Source of the DNA: Crenobacter cavernae
Lineage (GTDB): Bacteria; Pseudomonadota; Gammaproteobacteria; Burkholderiales; Chromobacteriaceae
Assembly (NCBI RefSeq): GCF_003355495.1
Contig: NZ_CP031337.1
Location: 935,001-999,000 of the forward strand
Length of the DNA stretch: 64,000 nt
Reading direction: 5' to 3'
Shown here: piece by piece, positions 26,011 to 34,380 of the stretch
Numbering within the stretch: position 1 is the first letter of the stretch
How the letters are laid out: every line of letters starts with the position of its first letter
Notes under the pieces: generated by a model
What the model was told of the DNA's origin: nothing
What the model saw: only the letters and a program-made list of their open reading frames with translations
The model's database searches: none
Position numbers and translations under genes: made by a program

Positions 26011-26625
26011 ATGAAAGGTAAGATGCTGTTGGCGATCGCGGCTGCGGCCCTCGCCGGGAGCGCGCTCGCGGCGGCCCCGGTGTACAAGGGGGACCCGGCC
26101 AAAGGCAAGCTGATCGTCGATCAGGTATGCGCCGCCTGTCACGGTGCGGACGGCAACAGCGCGGCGTCGGCCAACCCGACGCTCGCCGGCCAGCACCAGA
26201 AATACCTGTACGAACAGCTCAAGGCGTTCAAGGCCGGGACCCGCAAGAACCCGATCATGATGGGCATGGCCTCGCCGCTGTCCGACGACGACATGTGGAA
26301 CGTCTCCGCCTACTTCAGCCAGCAGAAGGTCAAGCCGCGCGAAGCCGCCGACAAGACGCAGATGCCGCTGGGCAAGAAGCTCTACACCGGCGGCAACTTC
26401 AGCACGCGCGTGCCCGCCTGTATGGCCTGCCACGGCCCGGCCGGCGCCGGCATGCCGGACCAGTTCCCGCGCCTCGGTGCGCAGCATGCGGCGTATATCG
26501 TCAAGCAGCTGAACGACTTCAAGGCCGGCACCGACCGCCAGAACCAGACCATGGCCGATATCGCCTCGCGCATGAGCGACGCGGAAATGAAGGCGGTGGC
26601 CGAGTACGTCTCCGGCCTGCGCTGA
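26011..26625 (+). CDS. Dihaem cytochrome c4
   Basis: A 204-residue periplasmic protein with a Sec signal (MLLAIAAAALAGSALA) and two CXXCH haem sites, CAACH near residue 43 and CMACH near residue 139, each in a cytochrome c fold with axial Met candidates (MMGMASPL; MADIASRM). It carries electrons from the bc1 complex to terminal oxidases. An AAGGAG sequence eight bases before ATG 26011 supports the start. It lies directly upstream of resB-ccsB, which build c-type cytochromes. Confidence 0.94.
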   Translation: MKGKMLLAIAAAALAGSALAAAPVYKGDPAKGKLIVDQVCAACHGADGNSAASANPTLAGQHQKYLYEQLKAFKAGTRKNPIMMGMASPLSDDDMWNVSAYFSQQKVKPREAADKTQMPLGKKLYTGGNFSTRVPACMACHGPAGAGMPDQFPRLGAQHAAYIVKQLNDFKAGTDRQNQTMADIASRMSDAEMKAVAEYVSGLR

Positions 26626-26660
26626 TCGCTGCGTCGCAACTTTCCGGCGTAGCCGGGTTC

Positions 26661-26695
26661 AAAGGGGAAGCCTCGAATCGGGCTTCCCTTTTTCG
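26661..26695 (+). terminator. Terminator after cytochrome c4
   Basis: GGGAAGCC pairs with GGCTTCCC around an 8-nt loop and is followed by TTTTT. Confidence 0.88.
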
Positions 26696-26706
26696 CGTTT
26701 AATAAT

Positions 26707-28728
26707 ATGACCGTTCGCCAGAAAACCTTCCGCAACGCCCTCTACGAACTGCTGAGCTCGATGCGCTTCGCCATCGGGCTGTTGACCATCCTCGCCATCG
26801 CCTCGGTGGTCGGCACGGTGCTCAAGCAGAACGAGCCCTACCCCAACTACGCGTTCGAATTCGGCCCGTTCTGGTTCCGCGCGTTCGAGGCGCTGGGCCT
26901 GTACGACGTCTACCATTCGGGCTGGTTTCTGACCATCCTCGCCTTCCTCGTGATCTCGACCACGCTGTGCATCGTGCGCAACGGGCCGGGCTTCATCAAG
27001 GAGATGAAGAGCTACCGCGAGAAGGCGAGCGACAACTCGCTCGCGGCGATGAATCACAGCGTCGAGATCGCCGGCTCGGCCAACCCTGAAAAGCTGGCCG
27101 CCTACCTGACGCAGCGCGGCTTCCGTCTCAGGACGCGCGAGCGCGCAGACGGCAGCCTCTTGATTGCCGGCAAGAAGGGCGTCGCCAACCGGTTCGGCTA
27201 CTTCTTCGCGCACATTGCGATGGTGGTGATCTGCATCGGCGGCCTGATCGACGGCAACCTGCCGCTGAAGATCGGCGAGATGATAGGCCGCATCGTGCCC
27301 GAGACGCAGGACATGCCACAGTCGCAGGTGCCCGAACAGAGCCGCCTGTCGGCCGGCAACCTGTCGTACCGCGGCAACGTCACCGTCGCCGAGAACAAGA
27401 GCGCCGACGTGATCTTCCTGAACGCAGGCCGTGGTTACCTGGTGCAGGAACTGCCGTTCATCGTCACGCTGAAGAAGTTCTACGTCGACTACTACAGCAA
27501 CGGCATGCCCAAGCTGTTCGCCAGCGACCTCGTGATTACCGACAAGAAGACCGGCAAGGAAACGGCCGCCACGATCAAGGTCAACCATCCGCTCGAGATC
27601 GACGGCGTCGCGATCTACCAGGCGAGCTTCGGCGACGGCGGTTCGCCGTTGACGTTCAAGGCGTGGAACCTCGGCCAGGCTTCGCAGCCGCCTTCTACGG
27701 TGAAGGGCGTGTCGCTCGCCGGCCAACCGTTCGAGGCGAACGGGCAGCGCTACACGCTCGAGCTCGGCGAATTCCGCCTGTTCAACATCGAGGACACGCG
27801 CACCAGCAATGCCGAGGCCGGGCCGAAGACGCTGGAGTCGCGCATGAAGGACGCGCGCGAGGTGAAGAAGGACGTCAAGTTCATGAAGAACCTCGGCCCG
27901 AGCGTCACCTTCAAGCTGCGCGATTCGCAGGGCCAGGCGCGCGAGTTCATGCACTACATGAGCCCGATCGAGCAGGATGGCGCGCGCTACCTGATCGCCG
28001 GCGTGCGCGGCCAGGTGTCCGAACCGTTCCAGTACCTGCGCCTGCCGGTCGACGACCAAGACCAGCTCGACGGCTTCATGCGCCTTAACGCGGCGCTGAA
28101 GAACCCGGCGCTGTACGACGAGATCGCGCGGCGCACCGCCCAGAAGGCGCAGCAGGGCCGCGCGATCAGCCCTCAGATGCAGGGGCAGTTCGAAAGCAGC
28201 GTGAAGTGGATCCTGAGCCGCTTCGGCGACGGCGGCTTCAAGGGCCTCGAATCCTTCCTCGATGAAAAGGTGCCGGCCGACAAGCGCCAGGCGGTCGCGC
28301 AGACTTACGTGAAGATCCTGCAAGGCGCGGTGATCGATGTGATGGACGTCGCCCAGCAAAAGGCCGGCCTGCCGCCGTGGCCGAAGGACGCGGCGCACTA
28401 CCGCATGCTGCTCGACGGCCTGGTCGCGGCGAGCGCCTTGAACGACTACAAGGCGCCGGCCTTCCTGCAGCTGACCGACTTCACCCAGGTGCAGGCGTCC
28501 GGCCTGCAGCTGACGCGATCGCCGGGCAAGAACCTGGTCTATCTGGGTTCGCTGATGCTCGTGATCGGCATCTTCCTGATGTTCTACATCCGCGAAGTGA
28601 GGATCTGGCTGAGGCTAGGCGATGGGAAAGTGCGTGTCGCGATGGCGTCGAACCGGCATAATCGTGAACTGGATCAAGAGTTTGCGCGTCACCGCGACGC
28701 GCTAGAGCAAGAAATGAGAGATCAATGA
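26707..28728 (+). CDS. resB: Cytochrome c biogenesis protein ResB/Ccs1
   Basis: A 673-residue inner-membrane protein of System II cytochrome c maturation. Hydrophobic helices occur near the N-terminus (MRFAIGLLTILAIASVVGTVL; GWFLTILAFLVISTTLCIV), around residue 165 (FFAHIAMVVICIGGLIDG) and near the C-terminus (LGSLMLVIGIFLMFYI), enclosing a large periplasmic domain as in Ccs1. With CcsB it delivers and attaches haem to CXXCH motifs. The stop overlaps the ccsB start. A repeat copy (27075-27084) encodes Ser-Ala-Asn. There is only about a 10-nt gap after the preceding terminator, so its promoter may overlap that terminator or readthrough may drive it. Confidence 0.95.
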   Translation: MTVRQKTFRNALYELLSSMRFAIGLLTILAIASVVGTVLKQNEPYPNYAFEFGPFWFRAFEALGLYDVYHSGWFLTILAFLVISTTLCIVRNGPGFIKEMKSYREKASDNSLAAMNHSVEIAGSANPEKLAAYLTQRGFRLRTRERADGSLLIAGKKGVANRFGYFFAHIAMVVICIGGLIDGNLPLKIGEMIGRIVPETQDMPQSQVPEQSRLSAGNLSYRGNVTVAENKSADVIFLNAGRGYLVQELPFIVTLKKFYVDYYSNGMPKLFASDLVITDKKTGKETAATIKVNHPLEIDGVAIYQASFGDGGSPLTFKAWNLGQASQPPSTVKGVSLAGQPFEANGQRYTLELGEFRLFNIEDTRTSNAEAGPKTLESRMKDAREVKKDVKFMKNLGPSVTFKLRDSQGQAREFMHYMSPIEQDGARYLIAGVRGQVSEPFQYLRLPVDDQDQLDGFMRLNAALKNPALYDEIARRTAQKAQQGRAISPQMQGQFESSVKWILSRFGDGGFKGLESFLDEKVPADKRQAVAQTYVKILQGAVIDVMDVAQQKAGLPPWPKDAAHYRMLLDGLVAASALNDYKAPAFLQLTDFTQVQASGLQLTRSPGKNLVYLGSLMLVIGIFLMFYIREVRIWLRLGDGKVRVAMASNRHNRELDQEFARHRDALEQEMRDQ

Positions 28729-29870
28729 TGGAATTGGCGCGCGACTACAGCGAACCTAACCCGCTGAAAAAACTGGCGCTCGGCGACTGGCTGTACGCGC
28801 TGGTGGTGTTGGCGGCGGCCGGCACCACGTTCGGGCTTTACGGCGGCGCGATGGACTACTACGAACACGCGATCCTCGCCGGCGCGACCGTCGGCCTGAC
28901 CGGGCTCGGCTGGTTCTGGAAGGCGTTCCGCTGGTATCTACCGCTGTGCGGCGCGGTCGCGCTGGCCGGCATCGGCCTCTACGACCACGACCTCGCGCGC
29001 GCACAGGTGTCGTTCGGGCTGAAATACGCGCTGTCGAGCCAGTCGGCGATCATGTGGATGTGCACGCTGTTCTTCCTGGCGACCGGCGTGTACTGGGCGG
29101 GCCTCTTGAAGCGCTCGGACACGCTGACGCGCATCGCGTCCGGCCTGACCTGGGCGGCGGCGGTGATGGGGCTGGCAGGCATGTTCGTGCGCTGGTATGA
29201 GAGCTATCTGATCGCCCCCGACGTCGGCCACATCCCGGTGTCCAACCTCTACGAAGTGTTCGTGCTGTTCTGCCTGATCACCGCGCTGATGTACCTCTAC
29301 TACGAGGCCAAGTTCGCCGCGCGCCAGATGGGCGCCTTCGTGCTCTTGGTGATCTCGGCCGCGGTCGGCTTCATCCTGTGGTACACCTTCGACCGTCAGG
29401 CGCACGAGATCCAGCCCTTGATCCCGGCGCTGCAGTCGTGGTGGATGAAGATCCACGTGCCGGCCAACTTCGTCGGCTACGGCGCATTCGCGATCGCGGC
29501 GATGCTCGGCCTCGCCGAGCTCGTCGCGCTCAGGGGCTGGCTCGCGGGCAAGCTGCCGGCGCCCGAGGTGCTCGACGAGGTGATGTACAAGGCGATCGCC
29601 GTCGGCTTCCTGTTCTTCACCATCGCGACCATCCTCGGCGCGATGTGGGCGGCCGACGCCTGGGGCGGCTACTGGAGCTGGGACCCGAAGGAAACCTGGG
29701 CGCTGATCGTCTGGCTGAACTACGCCGCCTGGCTGCACATCCGCCTGGTGAAGGGCTGGCGCGGCGCGCCGCTCGCGTGGTGGGCGCTGATCGGCATCTT
29801 CGTCACCAGCTTCGCCTTCCTCGGCGTCAACATGTTCCTGTCGGGCCTGCACTCGTACGGCAGCCTGTAA
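28725..29870 (+). CDS. ccsB: c-type cytochrome biogenesis protein CcsB (CcsA-type haem handler)
   Basis: A 381-residue polytopic membrane protein of the haem-handling family. The WWD motif is visible as WGGYWSWDPKETWALIVW, and conserved histidines flank it (EIQPLIPALQSWWMKIHVPANFVGYG before, WLHIRLVKGW after). It exports haem and ligates it to apocytochromes with ResB. Two consecutive ATG codons (28725 and 28728) overlap the resB stop. A repeat-pair terminator follows at 29891. Confidence 0.95.
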   Translation: MMELARDYSEPNPLKKLALGDWLYALVVLAAAGTTFGLYGGAMDYYEHAILAGATVGLTGLGWFWKAFRWYLPLCGAVALAGIGLYDHDLARAQVSFGLKYALSSQSAIMWMCTLFFLATGVYWAGLLKRSDTLTRIASGLTWAAAVMGLAGMFVRWYESYLIAPDVGHIPVSNLYEVFVLFCLITALMYLYYEAKFAARQMGAFVLLVISAAVGFILWYTFDRQAHEIQPLIPALQSWWMKIHVPANFVGYGAFAIAAMLGLAELVALRGWLAGKLPAPEVLDEVMYKAIAVGFLFFTIATILGAMWAADAWGGYWSWDPKETWALIVWLNYAAWLHIRLVKGWRGAPLAWWALIGIFVTSFAFLGVNMFLSGLHSYGSL

Positions 29871-29890
29871 GCCGCGCAGCGCAAGAACAC

Positions 29891-29924
29891 AAAAGGTTGG
29901 CCGAGCTCGGCCAACCTTTTTTTT
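29891..29924. terminator. Terminator: head-to-head pair of the dispersed repeat
   Basis: AAAAGGTTGGCCGAGCTCGGCCAACCTTTT is a perfect palindrome with no loop spacer, ending in eight T. Cores are at 29896-29905 and 29906-29915. The arms are in the opposite order to those at 13457 and 25186, so both orientations of the pair are used. Confidence 0.9.
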
Positions 29925-29962
29925 ATGCACCTTGCCTGCAACCGGCATAGCCTATTGTCATC

Positions 29963-30247
29963 ATGCCTTGGTATCTTTATATCCTCGAATGCGCCGGCGG
30001 CCGGCTGTACACCGGCATCAGCACCGACGTCGCGCGCCGCTACGCCGAGCACGCGACGGGCAAGGGCGCACGCTTCACCCGCGCCCACCCGCCCGAGAGA
30101 CTACTGCTGACGGTCGAGTTCGCCAGCCGCTCGGACGCGCTGAAGGCCGAGTGGGCGGTCAAACAGATGCGCAGCGACGCCAAGCGCGCGTGGTGTGCGC
30201 GCCACGCCGATACGCTCAGCCAACCCTTGCCTGCGGAGTCGCCATGA
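29963..30247 (+). CDS. GIY-YIG nuclease-domain protein (YhbQ/SLX1-like family)
   Basis: A 94-residue single-domain GIY-YIG protein. The paired motif WYLYILECAGGRLYTGIS, the catalytic Arg in DVARRYAEHATGKGARFTR and the Glu in ALKAEWAVKQM are in the expected positions. E. coli YhbQ is the closest type; such proteins have been linked to DNA repair, but the substrate is not certain. The stop overlaps an ATG for a small Cys-rich ORF. Confidence 0.93.
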   Translation: MPWYLYILECAGGRLYTGISTDVARRYAEHATGKGARFTRAHPPERLLLTVEFASRSDALKAEWAVKQMRSDAKRAWCARHADTLSQPLPAESP

Positions 30248-30411
30248 CGACGCTCTCGCCCGCCCTCCCCGTTCTGCGCGGGTTCGACGCGAGGCCGAGG
30301 ATGCTGATCTACCCGTTCGGCAAGCGGCTATGCTTAAACCAGCCCCCTGTAGAAGTGCGCCCGACGGCGTGCGGCGACGCGTGCTCCGGTTGCGCCTTTT
30401 TCCACCCCTAG
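30244..30411 (+). CDS. Small Cys-rich hypothetical protein
   Basis: A possible 55-residue protein whose ATG overlaps the GIY-YIG stop by ATGA. Its C-terminus has three cysteines in the spacing CGDACSGCAFFHP plus an earlier Cys, suggesting metal or cluster binding. No family was recognised. It ends 18 nt before the GNAT gene, so all three could be one operon. An internal ATG after about 20 residues (MLIYPFGKRLCLNQ) is the alternative start. Existence rests on overlap, packing and the ordered cysteines only. Confidence 0.45.
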   Translation: MTTLSPALPVLRGFDARPRMLIYPFGKRLCLNQPPVEVRPTACGDACSGCAFFHP

Positions 30412-30429
30412 CACGGACAGCCTGCCCTT

Positions 30430-31143
30430 ATGGAACACCTGAATACCCTCGGCCAACCCGTGGGCGAGCCGATGCCCGACTGGACCCCTCCTCCGCCGCC
30501 GTCGCGCAGCGCGCTCGCCGGCCGGCACGTGCGGCTCGAACCGATCGAGATCGCGCGCCACGCCGAAAGCCTGTTCGCCGCCAACACGCTCTGCCGCGAC
30601 AACGCGATGTGGACCTATATGCCGTACGGCCCGTTCGCACACTACGCCGACTACCGCGACTGGCTGACCGCCTACGTCGGCAACGACGACCCGCTGTTCT
30701 TCGCCATCGTCGACGCGAAAAGCCACGAGGCGCTCGGCCTCGCCGCCTACCTGCGCGTCGACCCGGAAGCCGGCTCGATCGAGGTCGGCCACCTCGCGTT
30801 CTCGCCGCGGCTGCAAAAGAGCACCCCCGCGACCGAAGCGGTCTACCTGCTGCTCAAGGAAGCGTTCGAACTCGGCTACCGCCGCGTCGAATGGACGTGC
30901 AACGCGCTGAACGCGCCGTCGCGCCACGCCGCCGAGCGCCTCGGCTTCACCTTCGAGGGCGTGTTCCGCCAGCACCGCGTCGACAAGGGCCGCAACCGCG
31001 ACACCGCGTGGTATTCGGCGCTCGACGGCGAATGGCCGGCGCTACGCCACGCGTACGAGGCGTGGCTGGACTCGGCCAACTTCGACGACGAGGGGCAGCA
31101 GCGCCAGTCGCTAGCGTCGATGATCGCCGCGTCGCGCGGCTGA
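30430..31143 (+). CDS. GNAT-family N-acetyltransferase (RimJ/RimL-like)
   Basis: A 237-residue acetyltransferase of the RimJ/RimL subgroup. LAGRHVRLEPIEIARHAESLFAAN begins the fold, and the acetyl-CoA region lies at EVGHLAFSPRLQKSTPATEAVYLLLKEAFELGYRRVEW, followed by NAPSRHAAERLGFTFEGVFRQHRVDKGRNRDTAWYSAL. Substrate unknown, possibly a protein N-terminus or small amine. The start at 30430 gives an unusual Pro-rich N-terminal tail (PDWTPPPPP). Two repeat copies lie within (30448-30457 and 31071-31080). Confidence 0.9.
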   Translation: MEHLNTLGQPVGEPMPDWTPPPPPSRSALAGRHVRLEPIEIARHAESLFAANTLCRDNAMWTYMPYGPFAHYADYRDWLTAYVGNDDPLFFAIVDAKSHEALGLAAYLRVDPEAGSIEVGHLAFSPRLQKSTPATEAVYLLLKEAFELGYRRVEWTCNALNAPSRHAAERLGFTFEGVFRQHRVDKGRNRDTAWYSALDGEWPALRHAYEAWLDSANFDDEGQQRQSLASMIAASRG

Positions 31144-31147
31144 CACG

Positions 31148-31171
31148 AGCCGACTCGCGAGGGTCGGCTTT
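31148..31171 (+). terminator. Weak terminator after GNAT gene
   Basis: AGCCGAC pairs with GTCGGCT over an 8-nt loop, with only TTTAT after it. Confidence 0.5.
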
Positions 31172-31435
31172 ATCGTATTTGGCGACGGTTCGCCGGCCCG
31201 CTTCTGCATCGGCGCACCGTCTTCGAGGCCGTGATCCGTTGCGAGCGGGCACGGTGGAACGGCGGCTGGCGAGCTACCCGTGCACCGGCTGGCCGGTCGG
31301 CGTCGATCGGATCCGGGCGGAGAAGAACAAGCCGTGCCGAGCCGAAAGATGGCTGAAGGAACGCTTCCAGAAGAAAAAGGGGTGCAAGGTCGACAAGGAC
31401 GGGCAGACGACGACGCGGTAGAGAAGAATGAAAAA

Positions 31436-31457
31436 GCTCGGCCAACGTCGGCCGAGC
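31436..31457. terminator. Hairpin from the dispersed repeat
   Basis: GCTCGGCC and GGCCGAGC pair around AACGTC; A-run on the left, CTTTG on the right. One arm is a full core (31437-31446). Another unpaired core follows at 31480-31489. Confidence 0.6.
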
Positions 31458-31702
31458 CTTTGCTGCCCGAGGGATACACGTTGGCCGAGCCCCTGTATTG
31501 GAGTTCGGTCAAGCTTCGCTTGCCGGCAATTCGGCGCAATGCGCTACGCTCATTCGCCCTAAGGAGCTGACCACGGAACAGCCCTACGGCCCTTGCCGAC
31601 GCCTTGTCCGTCGTCGAGCGAGATTCGGGCCTGCCCCGCCCCGCCCCGCAGGCCATTGCGGTGGTCAACTTTACGCAGTCAGGCCGGCGATCTCGACGCA
31701 TC

Positions 31703-31736
31703 AAAAAGGGAGCGGCCCCGACGGGGCCGTTCCCAG
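31703..31736 (-). terminator. Terminator of copK
   Basis: On the minus strand GGAACGGCCCC pairs with GGGGCCGCTCC (one mismatch) and is followed by TTTTT. It lies 14 bp past the copK stop. Confidence 0.85.
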
Positions 31737-31749
31737 AGCCAAGGGAGAA

Positions 31750-32037
31750 TTAGTTTCCTTGGTGCCCCTCCTTAAGCAGAGATTCGAGGCGCATGACCTC
31801 GTCGCCGACCATCATGAGCTTCTGGCCGTCCTTGGTTTCCATCACCTCGCCCGGTTTCATGCGGAATGCGCGACCGAGTTTATTTTCCATGGACATCTTG
31901 CCGTCCTTGAAGACGTAAAGCGTTGCACCATCTTTCAGCTCGATTATTTGCTGCGCCGCAGCGCGGGCGGCATCGTGGGCAAATGCGGGAGCGGCAACGG
32001 CACCCAGCGCAGCGATCATCAACAGTTTTTTCAGCAT
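31750..32037 (-). CDS. copK: CopK-family periplasmic copper-binding protein
   Basis: A 95-residue secreted protein. The signal MLKKLLMIAALGAVAAPAFA is followed by a mature domain closely resembling CopK of Cupriavidus metallidurans: LKDGATLYVFKDGKMSMENK, MKPGEVMETKDGQKLMMVGDEVMRL and the tail KEGHQGN. CopK binds Cu(I) through a Met cluster, and the Met-rich stretch (MSMENK, FRMKPGEVMETKDGQKLMM) is retained. GAGGAGAGA before ATG 32037 supports the start. No other copper resistance genes are adjacent, whereas the founding copK lies in a large plasmid cluster. Confidence 0.88.
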   Translation of the reverse strand: MLKKLLMIAALGAVAAPAFAHDAARAAAQQIIELKDGATLYVFKDGKMSMENKLGRAFRMKPGEVMETKDGQKLMMVGDEVMRLESLLKEGHQGN

Positions 32038-32253
32038 TTTCTCTCTCCTCGAATAAATCGGACCCGCGTTAATCGTCCCAACGCAATCCAATATAGCCCC
32101 TCACGGCAGGTCGCTCCGGCGGCGCCCAAGGCCGGCCGGGCCCTGTTGCGGGCGAGGATAAAGACGGCTCATGCGGGCACACAGATGCCACGGCGAGGGG
32201 AGAGCCACCAGCAAACAGGGCGCGATAAGCGCGGCGCCCTACACCATACGTCC

Positions 32254-32305
32254 CAAAAAAGGTTGACCGAGCCCCGGTGCATTGTGGGGCTCGGCCAACC
32301 TTTTC
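32254..32305. terminator. Terminator from an inverted repeat pair with one variant arm
   Basis: AAAAAAGGTTGACCGAGCCCC pairs with GGGGCTCGGCCAACCTTTT around a 10-nt loop. The left arm has one substitution (GTTGACCGAG), the right arm is perfect (core 32290-32299). It ends tyrB on the minus strand. Confidence 0.85.
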
Positions 32306-32322
32306 GTTTCAACCGCCGAAAC

Positions 32323-33522
32323 TCAGCGCGCCAGCACGTCCGCCATCGCCGACGCGACGTACTCGACGTTGCGGGTGTTCAGGCCCGCGACGCACATGCG
32401 GCCCGAGCGTACCAAGTAGATCGCATACTCTTCGCGCAGCGCGTCGACCTGCTGAGGCGTCAGACCCGTATAGCTGAACATGCCGCGCTGGGTCAGGAAG
32501 TAGGAGAAATCCTTGCCCGGCACCTTGGCGCTCAATACGTCGTAGAGCTTCCGGCGCATTGCCTTGATGCGCTCGCGCATGGCCTTCACCTCGCCTTCCC
32601 ACTCTTCGCGCAAGGCCGGATCGAGCATCACGCTCGCGGCGACCTGGCCGCCGAAGGTCGGCGGGCTCGAGTAGATGCGGCGCACGGTGAACTTGAGTTG
32701 GCCGAGCACGCGTTCGGCCTCTTCCTTGTCCGCGCACACCACCGACAGCCCGCCGCAGCGCTCGCCGTAGTACGACAGGTTCTTAGAGAACGAATTGCTG
32801 ACGAAGAAGGTGACGCCGGCGTCGGTCATCGCGCGGATCGCGTGCGCGTCTTCCTCGATGCCGTCGCCGAAGCCCTGGTAGGCGATGTCCATGTAGGGGA
32901 TCAGCTTGCGCGCTTTGACCACTGGGATGATCTCGGCCCACTGCGCCGGGGTCAGATCGACGCCGGTCGGGTTGTGGCAGCAGGGGTGCAAGAGCACGAT
33001 GCTCTGCTCGGGCAAGGTTTTCAGCGCGGCGAGCATGTCGGCGAAGCGCACGCCGCCGGTGGCCGCATCGTAGTACGGGTAGTCGTGGACGGCGAAGCCG
33101 GCGCCCTCGAACATCGCGCGGTGGTTGTCCCAGGTCGGATCGCTGACCCAGACTTCGCTCGCCGGGAAGTAGCGCTTCAGGAAATCGGCGCCGACCTTCA
33201 GCGCGCCGGAGCCGCCGATGGTCTGGATGGTCGCGATGCGGCCGGAGGTTACCGCCTCGTGCGCGGCACCAAACACCAGCGCCTGCACCGCCTGACGGTA
33301 GTTGGCTGCGCCTTCCATCGGCAGGTAGGAGCGCGGCGCGGCGAGCTGGGCGCGCGCGGCTTCGGCCTTCTGCACCGAGCCGAGCAAGGGGATGCGGCCT
33401 TCCTCGTCGTAGTAGAGGCCGATGCCGAGGTTGACCTTGTTCGGGTTCGCGTCCTTCAGATAGGTGTCGACGAGGGAAAGAATCGGGTCGCCGGCGTAGG
33501 CGTCAACGTGCTGGAAAACCAT
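32323..33522 (-). CDS. tyrB: Aromatic/aspartate amino acid aminotransferase (TyrB/AspC type)
   Basis: A 399-residue class I PLP aminotransferase. The Schiff-base lysine lies in SNSFSKNLSYYGERCGG, the PLP-binding Asp/Tyr in IPYMDIAYQGFG, and the C-terminal substrate-carboxylate Arg in LVRSGRMCVAGLN. The N-terminus (FQHVDAYAGDPILSLVDTYLKD) and the GLYYDEEGRIPLL segment are typical of TyrB. It transaminates aromatic amino acids and aspartate with 2-oxoglutarate. A repeat copy lies at 32697-32706. Confidence 0.93.
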   Translation of the reverse strand: MVFQHVDAYAGDPILSLVDTYLKDANPNKVNLGIGLYYDEEGRIPLLGSVQKAEAARAQLAAPRSYLPMEGAANYRQAVQALVFGAAHEAVTSGRIATIQTIGGSGALKVGADFLKRYFPASEVWVSDPTWDNHRAMFEGAGFAVHDYPYYDAATGGVRFADMLAALKTLPEQSIVLLHPCCHNPTGVDLTPAQWAEIIPVVKARKLIPYMDIAYQGFGDGIEEDAHAIRAMTDAGVTFFVSNSFSKNLSYYGERCGGLSVVCADKEEAERVLGQLKFTVRRIYSSPPTFGGQVAASVMLDPALREEWEGEVKAMRERIKAMRRKLYDVLSAKVPGKDFSYFLTQRGMFSYTGLTPQQVDALREEYAIYLVRSGRMCVAGLNTRNVEYVASAMADVLAR

Positions 33523-33663
33523 GATGGGGGCCGTTCGGGTAGTGGATCGGGAGACCCCCTTATGTTGACACGGCAGGCGCCCCGAACGGAACCGCCGCGC
33601 GCTGGTCGCCGCTGCTGGTGCGTGCCACACTAGCCGCATTGCAACCTTGCCCCTACCCCTGTC

Positions 33664-34314
33664 ATGGCCCTGAAATTCCAGATCGTCCCGGTCACCCCGT
33701 TCCAACAGAACTGTTCGATCTTGTGGTGCGACGCCACGCGCCGCGCGGCGGTGGTCGACGCCGGCGGCGACATCGCGCGCATCGAGACGGTCGTCGAGCA
33801 GCTCGGCGTCAGCGTCGAGAAGCTCTTGCTGACCCACGGCCACATCGACCACGCCGGCGCCGCCGCCGCGCTCGCCGCCAAGCTCGGCGTGAAGATAGAA
33901 GGCCCGCAGAAGGCCGAGACCTTCTGGCTCGACCAGTTGCCGCAACAGGGCAGCATGTTCGGCTTTCCTGCAAGCGCGCCGCTGACGCCCGACCGCTGGC
34001 TCGAAGAAGGCGACACCGTCAGCGTCGGCGACGAGACGCTGGCCGTCATCCACTGCCCGGGCCACACACCAGGCCACGTCGTGTTCTACAGCGAGAGCGC
34101 CGGCCTGCTCGTCGCCGGCGACGTGCTGTTTGCCGGCTCGATCGGCCGCACCGACTTCCCGATGGGCAACCACGACGACCTGATAGCCGCGATCCGCGGC
34201 AAGCTGTTCAAGCTGCCCGACGCCACCGTCGTCATCCCCGGCCACGGCCCGAACACCACCATCGGCGTCGAGCGCGCGAGCAATCCCTTCGTCGCCGACG
34301 CGCGTTATCGTTAA
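33664..34314 (+). CDS. MBL-fold hydrolase (glyoxalase II-like)
   Basis: A 216-residue metallo-beta-lactamase fold enzyme. The zinc motif THGHIDHAG is present, followed by HCPGHTPGHVVFY, GDVLFAGSIGRTDF and VIPGHGPNTTIG, the pattern of YcbL/GloB-type hydrolases. It probably cleaves a thioester such as S-lactoylglutathione, but related proteins act on other substrates. It is divergent from tyrB. Confidence 0.9.
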   Translation: MALKFQIVPVTPFQQNCSILWCDATRRAAVVDAGGDIARIETVVEQLGVSVEKLLLTHGHIDHAGAAAALAAKLGVKIEGPQKAETFWLDQLPQQGSMFGFPASAPLTPDRWLEEGDTVSVGDETLAVIHCPGHTPGHVVFYSESAGLLVAGDVLFAGSIGRTDFPMGNHDDLIAAIRGKLFKLPDATVVIPGHGPNTTIGVERASNPFVADARYR

Positions 34315-34380
34315 CTAGGCTTTCCCTCGCCGCGCCTTCCGGTTACCTTTCTCGAAAGCAAAAACGAGAGAAGAGACGGT

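Larger units (their letters stand above)
31144..31749. other. Gene-poor stretch between GNAT gene and copK
   Basis: About 600 bp. It holds a weak terminator at 31148-31171, a repeat-pair hairpin at 31436-31457, a further single repeat core at 31480-31489 and the copK terminator at 31703-31736. Several overlapping ORFs exist but none has a recognisable domain. A plus-strand frame ending at 31421 carries a lysine-rich tail (AERWLKERFQKKKGCKVDK) that could be the remnant of a gene. Confidence 0.4.

Noticed and set aside
26659..28398. Minus-strand ORF of 579 codons opposite resB
   Set aside because: No domain; it is the complement of the ResB reading frame.
31111..31704. Minus-strand ORF of 197 codons between the GNAT gene and copK
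   Set aside because: It crosses two terminators and overlaps the end of the GNAT gene; Ser/Arg/Pro-rich without a domain.
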